A DNA stretch of 64,000 nt from Sternotherus odoratus (lineage: Eukaryota; Chordata; Testudines; Kinosternidae): the NCBI GenBank assembly GCA_032164245.1, contig JAVMKO010000021.1:9864285-9928284 (forward strand), in the 5' to 3' direction. Each line of letters begins with the position of its first letter. The first letter of the stretch is position 1. Both the position numbers and the translations under genes were made by a program. This document shows, one piece after another, positions 53,331-64,000 of this stretch. The notes below the pieces were generated by a model. That model did not search any database. It saw nothing but the letters and a program-made list of their open reading frames with translations, and had not been told where the DNA came from.

Positions 53331-54538
53331 CAGAAATATGTTGGGCGTTGGCTGGGTGGCTCTCAGTATTCTGTGGGATTTCAATGGGCCTCACTGCAGG
53401 ACAGGAACAATTGACCCGGTGACAATAGCTTATAGTGTAGATGAGACTTCGTTGTTCCCTAACCAGGCTGAGTCATCTGTGAACGCAGCCGGATCACAAA
53501 CTCAGCAAAGGATTCAGTTGTGGTCTAGAAGCAGCTCAAGGCATTCCCTTACAACCTAAAGATTTGGGGCATGGCTTCCTGGAGTTTAGAAGAAGATCTG
53601 GTATGGGGCGGTGAGTGCATCTGAACAGGATAGAAATCAAACGTTCCCGGCTCAGAAATTCTAACCATTGAAGGGGGAAATCATTGGAGATCTTGCTGCT
53701 GTTCCCGCAGATTCCTGCTTTCCCAGCCCTGCGGGGGAAGAAGAGACTTTGGGTACGTCTACACAGGGGGGTTGTGGCACTGTATGCTGATTAACAACTC
53801 TGGAGTACATCTTGGCTCTTGTGCAATTGTACCCCACACACCTCCTGGGTGTGGGGTTTTCTCCCATCGAGTGACACCAAGACCCCTTAAAGAAAGCTCA
53901 TGGTGTAGAGGCTCATGTACTATGCTCCAGAGGTCCCTGGTTTGATCCTGCCCGCCGACGACCAGGGTCCATTGGCATTACACACACTTCACATGGATGG
54001 GCCACTCCAAGGCCTTGTATCCACCAGGGAATTTTTACTAAACTTTGTCCATTCAGCTCCACTGGTGATGGCAGTGGTGGGAGCAACAGGTTCAAGGTGG
54101 CTACCTGCCACTTAGCCACCATGTCATGTGTCCTGCTCTGAGCAGGGTTAGATGGACATGGTGCTTCCAACACTAGCCTCTGCCCGGAGACTTGTCTACA
54201 CTAGTACGGCCACCACTCCTCCCACCAGTGGAACTAACCAGGCAGTAGCTATGGTGAGAAATCCTAGGGAACACACAGTCCATGGGGCTGACAGTATCAA
54301 GGACATCCATGTCCTTATGCCCTGATAAGATCTGTTCTCTAGTTCTCTGGTGGGGACATGGTGCTTTTACCTGTGTCCTGTTCCCTGTCCTAGCCACTAA
54401 GGAAGTCTTGGGCTAGCTTCTGTTTATGAACCACGGCAGCTTTATAGGTTGCCAATTTCTTCCCCTCTGCTTCCCCCACCCACCATCCGCTGTGCAAACT
54501 TCAGTGACAGATGCATCTTCGCCAAGACTTGCATGTCC
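53331..54538. other. Intergenic, MITE scraps
   Basis: Fragments near 53750 (GGGTACGTCTACACAGGGGG) and 54190 (ACTTGTCTACACTAGTACGG) are ends of the GTCTACAC MITE type. Nothing else recognised. Confidence 0.4.
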
Positions 54539-54552
54539 GTAACCATGGAAAC
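54539..54552. promoter_or_regulatory. RFX X-box-like site
   Basis: GTAACCATGGAAAC is close to the palindromic RFX consensus (GTNRCC, spacer, RGYAAC), with one departure in the right half. There is no gene nearby to regulate, so this is a motif observation only. Confidence 0.3.
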
Positions 54553-54979
54553 AGCTGTTCAGACTCCAGGATGCCAAAAGGAGAGAAGGAGAGCGAGGGA
54601 AAGAGAGGCAGGGAAAGAGAGAGAGTGAAGGGCGAGTTAGCTCCTGTATTCCTGTGTCTATCAGCTGGCTCATATGTTTGCCAGCAGGACAATAGCACCT
54701 TCTTCCCCTTCACCACCAGGCCTAGATGGGAGATCAGGGATATGCCTGGGAATGTGAGTGGGGATTTATAGCAGGAAATACAGTAGTAGCAGGGCAGGGT
54801 GTTGTTGAGAATACGAGCCGAGCCGAGCCCTAGGGACTGGGCTAGTTAGAAGCTTGCGGATTTAGCCTTAAGGTTTAGCCTGAATGTTTCATATCCTGTT
54901 CTTCTGATTTACCATATTTCAACCATGAGAGAGAAGCCCTGAAAAAACCTCCAGCACGCACTGCCCATGCGTGCATCCG

Positions 54980-55260
54980 TGCAGAGACGCTTGCAAATCA
55001 CACACACGCGCTAAGCTCATGGATGCATATACGTATCTAAGCAGACTTGGGTGCACACATACTATACACATATGCCGGTGCACACGTACCAAACCCAGAG
55101 GTAGGCACAAAGGCATATGCACACCCCAGCATGCACACACACAGGGCTATACCTGACCACCTCTAATACACACACGCAAGATGTGCACAGAGGCATCTGC
55201 ATCCCTTTGTACGTGTACTGTCACCTGCACGTACCGTGCACCCGGACAGACACACAGAGA
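54980..55260. repeat. Degenerate CA-rich region
   Basis: Interrupted ACAC tracts with ATACGTAT-like words (CACACACGCGCTAAGCTCAT, ACACACACAGGG), a second decayed microsatellite like 50500-51060. Confidence 0.65.
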
Positions 55261-56629
55261 CGACGGCACGTGCTGGTGGTGAGAAGAGGGAAAGAATGCA
55301 GGGGAAGGAAGCAGAGAAGGAATCAGGGAAGTGGCAGTGCTGGGGTGGCGAGGTTCCCGATCTTCGGGAGCAGGAGAGGAATTGCTGTGCCGGGTGGGAA
55401 CTGGGGATGGAAGAGGAGGGGAGGGTGATAGACTCCGGGGCCAATCCACTTCATGTTCATACTGTTTGTTCCCTTTCACCTGGGTTGGGCTGGGCTGTAA
55501 AACTGCAGCTCATGTGTTCCTGCACATGGATTGCCCTCCCAGTGCCCCATTGTCTGCTAGTTAACAGTTAACCAAGGGCTGCCTTTCATCTGTTCCACTG
55601 GCCCCCGCCCCACCTGGGTCTGCCAAGGCTGCCCCGGCGTGCACGGCCCTGGGATAGCTGCTCCGGGGTGGCTATGGGGAGGGAGAGCATGCTAAGGACT
55701 AGGCTCAGAGCACCCTCCGCCCCACTGAGTTCAATGGGAGCTGAGTTTGGGCGGGGACCTCTGGGAGGGAGGGGGGGAATAGCTGTCTATTTGCAAAGTG
55801 CTCGCAAACTGGGTGCCTTCCTGCTTCTCTCCCCTTCATCTCCACTCCTCCCAGCAGTTCTCTCTCTAAGTCCCCAGGGGCTTGGCCGGCTTCGCTCTGT
55901 CTGGGCCTATTCCAGCCATTTTGAATGGTTCCTAGAGCCCCAGCCCCCACTTCTGAGGCCTCTGGAAGTTGCTGCCGGAGATTGGTCCGGCTGGGCCCCA
56001 GCCCTGCTGCTGGCTTCTCTCTCCGCTCCATTCTCCAGTCTCGAAGGCACGTGCCATGCGGGCCTCCTTGCTTCCTCCTGATCATTCTTCACCTGGGAGA
56101 AGGGCTCACCGTGGCTGGCGTGGGGGTGTGTGGGGGTCGGTTCATTTCAGTGGCACACTACTTGGCACGAGAGTCACGTTCCTTAGAAGAGGGAGAATCT
56201 GCCTCCAAAGCATTACCCAGAGCACAGCAGACTGTGAGGAGAAGAATGGAAGGACCGTCTCCGGCCAGGGAAACATGGACATTGGCTGCTAGGGCGTGAG
56301 GGAGGGCAACCGCTCAGGTCGGACGCTGGGTGGAAGGACAGAGCTGGGACTGGCTGTTTGCCTACAGCCCTGTGTCGCTCCGCTGTGCGGAGTCCGGGTG
56401 TTACTGCCTTTCTGTCTCGCTGGGTCCTGTGCCCGCTGTGCTGCCCACCCCCAATCCCCGCTCCAGTCTAGTGAGCGCTTGCTCCTGCCGAGGGAGCTGT
56501 CAGTGCTGATGGGTTTGGCAGCGAAGCAGCTCAGCTGGAGAAAAAGCCTCCGGCGCTCAAGTGACCCACTAACCTTGTTCTTCTTAAAAATGCACAAAAT
56601 GCAGTCTCCAGCCTATGGGGACTCCTCTC
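55261..56629. other. GC-rich intergenic, no gene recognised
   Basis: Open frames on both strands without family resemblance. Confidence 0.4.
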
Positions 56630-56681
56630 ACTCTCACTCATTCACGTACACACACAGCCACACGCTCCAGTCATGTTCTCT

Positions 56682-56720
<39 letters not shown>

Positions 56721-56732
56721 GCTCCAGTCATG

Positions 56733-56769
<37 letters not shown>

Positions 56770-56841
56770 GGTCACAGTCATGTTCTACCTCGCCTCTCGT
56801 TCACTCACTCACGTACACACACAGCCACACGCTCCAGTCAT

Positions 56842-56909
<68 letters not shown>

Positions 56910-57181
56910 GGTCACAGTCATGTTCTACCTCGCCTCTCGTTCACTCACTCACGTACACACACAGCCACACGCTCCAGTCATGTTCTCTCTCTCACACACA
57001 CACACACACGGTCACAGTCATGTTCTACCTCGTCTCTCGTTCACTCACTCACGTACACACACAGCCACACGCTCCAGTCATGTTCTCTCTCTCACACACA
57101 CACACACACGGTCACAGTCATGTTCTACCTCGTCTCTCGTTCACTCACTCACGTACACACACAGCCACACGCTCCAGTCAT

Positions 57182-57240
<59 letters not shown>

Positions 57241-57345
57241 TGGTCACAGTCATGTTCTACCTCACCTCTCGTTCACTCACTCACGTACACACACAGCCAC
57301 ATGCTCCAGTCATGTTCGTGTTTGTTCTCTCTCTCTCTCTCCTGT
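56630..57345. repeat. Compound tandem array of (TC)n/(AC)n units
   Basis: Six copies of CACGTACACACACAGCCACA, then GCTCCAGTCATGTTC, start at about 56643, 56810, 56950, 57050, 57150 and 57282, so unit length ranges from 100 to 167 bp. Within each unit a (TC)n and an (AC)n tract of variable length account for the differences. The rest (GGTCACAGTCATGTTCTACC, TCTCGTTCACTCACT) is nearly invariant. Confidence 0.92.
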
Positions 57346-60300
57346 CTGTGCTGACCCTCAGTCTCACTCAGATCCACAGACCCACTCTTAACACCTGGGG
57401 CCTGATTCTGGGCTCTGCTGCTGCTCCCCAAATCCCTGGTTAACAGCTTCATGGAACCCCCCAGGGCAGGGGTGGTAGAGGGCTACCCTATCTGGGCCCC
57501 CTCTGTGGAAGGCTGTGCCAGGGGTGTGGCCATGGGGCATGTTCGGGTGGAAAGGGGAGTAGCTGAAGTCCTCTGTGCTCCGGCTGGTCTGGAGCAGGCC
57601 TTCGTAGTGGCCCAGAATCCCAGCGAGTGCCAGGTACAGGCTCCTTGCCAACTGCTGCCCCCATGCTGACACTCCTGGGGTGCCCAGCACAGAAACTGGG
57701 TCATGGATCCTGCAAAACACTCCCGTGCTCCAGAGAGGAACCTGAGGTTCTGTAGAGAAAGGAGCCGGCTGCAGAGGGCGGAGGTGGAGCCAACCTTTCC
57801 CAAAGCCCGGGCGATGGCTGTACCCCGGATTTCATTGGCTTTGGGTTGTGTCTGCTTTTCAAACGTATCCACAAACGAAGCACGTGCGGGTAGCCTATGC
57901 TAGTAGCCAACCCCGCCCGGGTCACCCAGAGACCCGGGGGAGGGGTCGGCAGGGGGGCAGCAAGTCCATGCCATCTCTGGTTATTCTCCTCCCCTCTCCC
58001 CGTGGCCTGCGTGGCGCGGCTGCCCGCACAGACAGCAGGCCTGTGTCTGCCAAGCAGGGCTGACCTCATTTCTCTCTCCCCTTCCCAGCCCTCCTACGCG
58101 GTCACCATTCACAGCACTCTCTGCCCCAAACTGCTCTGGAAAAATCCCTGCAGCCGGGGGGGGGGTGTGGGGTGTGTGTGTGGGGGAATCAGCTCCTCAT
58201 CTGGGCTGACCTGGGGGCTGCGGGATCAGGCAGACTGGGGAGGCTGGTTTCGGGGAAGACGTGTGAGCTTGGCGGTGAAACACCATTGCACTGGGTCAGG
58301 CCAGACCCAATGGCAATGGCCGGCTGTGATAGATCCTGTTTAATTAAGCTCCGGCGCTGTGCACGGTGCCACTGCGCCAGCACTACGGAGAGAGAGGCTT
58401 CCCCTGCCCCCATCAGGGTTCTTCTGAATCAGCCCCGCCGGCCTTGTCTGCTCCCCCTCCCCCCCCCACTCATGCTCCCTCCCTGCCTTTAATCTTTCAC
58501 CGTCTCCCCACCCCGGTCGTAGCTGCTGGTGGGGCACAAAGGAAGCTGTGCCAGCTGGGCAGAGCCATGCTAAGGGCCCCCGCCTTTGCCCCTCTCTCCA
58601 GGAGCATTGAGAACCTGGAACGGTCAGATGCGCTCTCAGGGGGTTGGTTTCCCTCCAGCGGATGTCTCTTTAATTCACCAGGAACCTGCTGTGTGGTGAG
58701 AGCGGTGGGGACCCTTCCCCTTCCATGCACTCTTCCTCCCAACGCCTTGAGCCCGGCCTACCCTCAGTTGGACTGGGCTGACCTTACCATGAGGCGGGTT
58801 TAGGTGTCAGACTCAGGCAGGGGGAAGGAGGGGGCACGACTAGACCCCAGAGTGTGTCTGCGGCTGGTGCATGTGGAGTCTCTCTGCTCCAGATACACCG
58901 AGATGGGGGCGTGCTGGGCTGGAGGAAGGAGGCCACCAGAGACCTTTCAAAGTTTTGGCCCAAGCGAGGGGGCCTCAGGTGCCAAAATGTTGCGGTCCAG
59001 CCCTGCAGTTGGGCCCTGCACCTCAGCTCTGTTCCTGATTCCACCCTCACTGGCTGGCCCCCCAGGGCACACCCTGCCGGAGTGGATGGCTGAGGCCAGG
59101 TTAACGCTCTCTGCTCTCTGCTGTGCTTTCATGCCCGGTGGTCATTCACGCCGCTTTTCCTTCTTGCTCCGTCTCGCTGTGCCCTGCTGCGGGGCTCTCG
59201 GGGAGCCAGTGTGCGGCCTCCATCATCCTTCAGAGGCCTGGTCTGCAGACAGCGGTTTGACCGGCATGGAGCTGTGTTGGCTAGGAGGGTGGAAAGCTGC
59301 AACCGACATCACTTGGCTGGCAAAAGCCCTGGTGCAGATGCAAAGAAGGACTCGCTCTGCTGGGGGAAGTGGCATAAACGACACCAGCCCAGGAGCGCCT
59401 CTGCTAGTAGAAGCTGCGTCTCCGCCCAGTGGGTTTGCCAGCAGGTCTCTATTGATGCTGCTTCCCCCCCCCCTCCCCTCCTGCCTGGGATGCTCAGCGG
59501 GGGTGCTGGGAGTAGTGAGTAGCTGGGAAATGACAGGCCCCACCTGTTGAAAACAACAGGGACAGGGACACGTCCAGAGCGGCTGCTGGCACAGATAAGG
59601 TTCTTGGGGTGTCACCGGGCGAAAATGCACGGCAGGAAGCAGATTTGGGGGGCTGTCAGCTGACCGGCCAAAGGAAGGTGGCAGATTTGCATGAGGTTCT
59701 GAATCCCAGACTAGTGGTCCGGGGGAACCCATCAGTTGTAGGGTTAAATCCTGTGCCCAGCTCACAACCCTGAGGGAAAGGGAGCAGTGGGTTCTCTTTG
59801 GGTGGCATGGGAGGCCAGAATTCCTCCTAATGCTGTGGAACATCATCCTCTCCCATGGCTCCTTAGGCTCCCCATCAGTGGGGTGGCCTGGCTGGGGATG
59901 TGGCATCTCATTCCTCGGGTGCAGGGAGCTGTACAGAGGTTTGGCTCTCCTGTGCCGGCTGCTCTGTGCCCCTGCAGAGCAGAACCACAGTGGGAAGGGG
60001 CAGGGTGGGGACTTTCCCTGTGCTGTAGGTCACTGTGATCAGATGCACTGACTGGTGGGCTCCATGACACACGCTGCCCACTGACTCTCGCCCTGGGCCT
60101 GGGCCGCACCTCTAGGCAGCGCAGGCCTGGTCCCCAGCCACTAAAGAGTTAACACATTTCTCTCTCTCTCTCTTCCTGCTGGTTTAATTTCAGTTTTATT
60201 TGCATTTCTGATTGAGTCCCAAGAAGTCGATGTAACACCTCATCTGGAGTGTTAAAGAGATAGGCACTATATTTAGATGCCTGCGCTCACTGGAGCAGCG

Positions 60301-63300
60301 CCTGAGGCTTGCCGCTGTCGCTGAGCCAACTTAGCTTTGTTCCTCCCCCCCGAGCTCCTCAAACGATAGCTTAGCGTGAGACGCGTTTTGGCTTCTCCAA
60401 GGGTCCAGGGTATTGGGGTCAGGATGGCAGCCGGACGCGAGGCTGCCTCCCGTGGTCTGCCGGACATGCGGGGGCTCAGCTGGCCCAAAGGGCACATGAT
60501 GGGCATGTGGGGCAATTGAAGCTTCACGACGACGGGTTATGGGGTGGGCAACATTGAGCTGGTGCCTTGAGCGGGGTGGGGCACCGTGCCATGCCCCTCT
60601 GCACTGCGGTGTCATGGTGCCGTGTCTACGCCCCATTGTGACATGGCGCAGGGGGGACTTCTATGTCCTCAGGTGGCCACGGAAACGGTTCTTTTCCTTT
60701 GCAGATTTTGAGCGGGGGGGGGGGGGGACCTCACCATGGCGCCTGACACTGTCTTGGCAGGAGGATGTCTCCTTGTAACAATGGGCGGTGAGGTTGTAGA
60801 GCAAGGAACATGGCTTGTGACCATGGCAGCTCCATATGGGCCCCAATTAGCTCCAGATTCCAGTCTCCCCATGGGGGCGGGGGGAAGAGGGCAAGGGGAG
60901 GAGGAGAATAACCCTCCCCTCCCACTGATCATCTGCAGCAGGGTAAAACAAGCCTCCCCCTTCAGTCTCACCCTGGGTGTGGCCACAGGATGAAAGACCA
61001 AAGCTCCAACTGTCTCCCCTGTTTATCTGCCCTGCAGGGATTGCCGAATATTTCAGTGCCTGAAGTGTCTCTTCTGTTAATGTGTGTGTCAAAGGGTATG
61101 TGATGGTCCACACAGCAAGGCCTGGGCTGTGGCCCTCTCTCACTTGGGGTAGGCTGGGCTCTGCCCGCCATTGCAGGATTTCAAAGGGCTGTCAGCTTCT
61201 GGCTGCGCGAACACCCGTAGCACAACCCGAAAATAGAGGGATGGGCCTCAAACTGGAGCCAAAGAGAATCTGGAAAAGCTGCAGGATGTCAAAGGCTACG
61301 TAGCTGCATTATTAAAAAGAATCATATGATGCAAACTGAGCCTCGAATGGTTAGTCACAAGTCCCCCTGCAGCGGACAGCATGCTCCGCCTTTGCTGTTG
61401 GTTTATTCTCTTGCAACAATGTTGTCTAAATCTTTTCACAGGCAGCAGATTGTTTTGTTGGTGACACATGGGGGGGGGGGGGAGGAAATAGATTTGTTAG
61501 TTAAAACAATCAAAGCCTTTATTTAAAAGAACACAAAGCAATGCCCTGTGTGTCTGAAGGACAGGCAAAAAATTGCGGGTTGGTTTTAAAACTTGACTGT
61601 CCGGTGGTAGGCAGCGGCGCGTGACTCCTGCGGATTGTGTCTGTAGCAAAACTGGAGCCTTTTAACGTCTTTAAAGTGCTGAGCAGGCACCCAGAGTAAT
61701 GTAAACCTCCTCTCCTCCAGCCCTGGTCACACGTGGGAAAAGTGAAGTCACTCAGCCAGACTCAAATCCCAGGCCTGTTACTCCAGGCGCTGTGTTTTCA
61801 CTTTGATGCTTTACGGTTTCCACAAGGGCTCTGATGACATTTGCATGGTTTTGCTGTTTTCATCCTCGGATTGCTGGGCAGTTTTGCTATTAAAACAGCT
61901 GCTGAGGTGGATCCCCCGGAAGTGCCGCCTTTCAGCTGTGGGTGAAGTAAGCCTTGTAAATAGTTATACAGCGATACCGTCAACTTACGCAGCACACTAC
62001 TGCCCATTCTAACCAGCAAAAACCGGTTCTTTCCTCCCCTCGAAGCTGTTTCCTTTGTAGATTTAACAGCACCGTAGGCGCAGTCAGTCATTTTTGGTGA
62101 GTTTGCACACAGCACAAGGGGAGAGAGGGAACAGTTAGAAAAAAACAGGAACATGTGAGTGTGAAACCACAAACGTCGGCGGGGTGAGGTGGTAACTAAT
62201 GCTGTTTTGCACCAGCTATTACAAATGGCCTAGCTTTTGCATTCGCATTGCCCCTTTTAAGTGCTGAGATCTCTGGCTGTAAGGTGCTACAGTCTATAAA
62301 GTAAATAGCAGCCATTCATTAGGGTTATTGGCATTATTTATTGCTCTGTTGAGTTGTATTAAATCAAGCTCCAGCCTCATTTTTATGATTGTAAGTGCTG
62401 GGATTTAAAAAAACAACATCCCACCCAGCCTGAAGCGGATGTTTTAAAGCACCATTTTCAGTACTCTGCGCGGAGTGTCTGCAGATGTGAGCCATTGTCC
62501 ATCAGAAGACATGAACCACTGTGCACCCAAGTGTCATCATCTGCTTGCATCCCCCCCCAGACTCTGTCAGCCCTGGGGGAAGAGAAAATTCTGCTCTGCT
62601 TTTAAAGACAGGTTTCCAGCTTCTGAGCCCATAGCCGCCCTTCTTACCCTGGAGCGAATGCAGAGCACCGGGGGCCATGGTGTGTGGGTGTGAAATGGAG
62701 CGGTGAACAAACGAGGGGGGCTGGGGGGGGGGATTCTTCCTGGCTCTTGTGGAAATCCCTGTGGTTTCTGGTGTAGTTTTTAACACTCATCCCCACTAAA
62801 GCAGCAGGCTCAAATTAGACCGAATGAGTTATCCACAGCAAATGTTTGCGTCTCCTTCTCTTTATCTCCTGCCCTGGGAGAGGGCCAACTCTGCCCCTCC
62901 TGCCCCATTGGGCCAGGTATCCCCTCTATTGCCCCCCACAACACCCTCCACACACTTATTTCGGGGGGACGGTGCCTAGCATCCCAGTACCGCTCTTGCC
63001 AAGTCTCGTGATGTTATCACAACCAGCGTGACATTTGATGGTTTTTCTCAAAGCTGGTGGGCGGGGGAGAATTTCCATTTCATTACTAATAAGTATTTTT
63101 AAAGTAAGTTTCTAGCCTGTGCGGTGGCAGAGCAAAGCTTACCGACGAACCCAGGGGACCAGGCTGAGAGCATGAGCTCCAAAGTTGTTGTTTACGAAAA
63201 AAACCAAACCCCAGGTCCCTCGTGAGTTTTAAGCCAATCTGATGATTATTTGAAGCCTGACTCGTGATTCTGACCTGCATGGGGCTGACGACATTGAGCA

Positions 63301-64000
63301 TCTACCCATCTCGCTGCATTTATAGTGTGCCCATCCCCCTGGTATCTGCCCAGGAGCAGAGCCTCTCTGCGGCTTGGCACCTAGCTGATGCCCTGCTGGC
63401 CCGTCGCCCTGTGCAGGGCTCTTGTACCTTGCTCCTCCCTCTGCCTACCTTGCTGCCTTTCCTGATGCCAGCCAGGTGGTGGAGGACATGGAATCAAAGC
63501 CTCTCAACTACTCCAGCTAATTAACATGAATTGACACTGACTAATTAACTGCTCCAGCTCATTAAGGCCTTGGTGCTGTGTCCCTGGGAACAGCAGGCGG
63601 CCAGGCCATTGTCTTCAGTCTCCCACAGAGGCGCATTGAACTGGCCCTTCAGAGGCCTCTGGGCTCTGGCTGCCCCCCAGGGGCACCTGCCCCCCTTCAA
63701 AGCCCTGCTCAGCTGTGTGTGCTGCCTCCCACTCTCCCCCCCCCCCCTCAGGCTGGCCAGGGTGAGGCTGTTAAGAGCGCTAACAAGATTGGGGCTTAAT
63801 CCACTTATTCCTGACTGGCTGGGTGCCTGGTGACAGCCGGGTTGGAATGTCCTCAGGCCCAGTTCACACACAGGAAACCTCTGGCCTGGGAGTGCTGGTG
63901 GTTCGAGCCTTGGGGGTGGCGAAGTAAGCTGGGGGGCGGGTAGAGGGGGGTGCGCGATAGGAGTAAGAAGTGACTGACAGGTCTCCAGGGGGAAGCAACC
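57346..64000. other. Intergenic to window end, no gene recognised
   Basis: GC-rich unique sequence with scattered AT-richer parts (60180-60260, 61800-61990, 62220-62420, 63490-63570). I find no exon, RNA gene or clear transposon. The 63490-63570 stretch repeats CAGCTAATTAA and CTAATTAACTG words. Confidence 0.4.

Noticed and set aside
56296..57443. Open frames rich in Thr, His, Ser and Leu
   Set aside because: They translate the (TC)n/(AC)n array in three frames. No protein features.

Overview
The window reads as vertebrate nuclear DNA, most likely from a turtle. It has intron-containing genes, CpG-island promoters, CR1 LINE tails, tRNA-derived SINEs with the layout seen in turtles, many short MITEs with 'GTCTACAC' ends, hAT elements, and repeated Penelope-like element (PLE) insertions. 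The assignment rests on repeat style and on a 480-residue sauropsid-like HDAC1. No alignment could be run.

Two protein genes are complete and convergent. HDAC1 lies on the + strand: 14 coding exons from 473 to 24608, then a 3' UTR ending near a poly(A) signal at 26166. All splice junctions are canonical GT-AG, all catalytic residues are present, and the joined exons encode 480 residues. MARCKSL1 lies on the - strand: two coding exons, 31384-31289 and 29765-29151, giving 236 residues with an N-myristoylation start and an intact basic effector domain. This matches the HDAC1-MARCKSL1 neighbourhood of human chromosome 1p35. HDAC1 is a nuclear class I deacetylase and MARCKSL1 a membrane and actin regulator; nothing here suggests they act together.

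The most striking structure is a minisatellite of about 5.1 kb (roughly 540-5700, about 100-110 units of about 47 bp). It begins within about 30 bases of the HDAC1 exon 1 splice donor. Each unit carries a donor-like GGTGAGA, a core resembling the right half of a CTCF site (AGGGGGCGCT), and G-runs, all on the sense strand.

The rest of HDAC1 (6-24 kb) has ordinary introns holding MITEs, a PLE with a GIY-YIG endonuclease reading frame and 18-bp target duplications, a CR1 tail beside a decayed tRNA-Gln copy, and a 5S-rRNA-derived SINE. From 32 to 64 kb I find no intact gene. That part holds a MAGOH retropseudogene, nested transposons, hairpin-only PLE insertions, CA-rich simple repeats, a compound (TC)n/(AC)n tandem array, and GC-rich unique sequence with a few candidate non-coding regulatory stretches.
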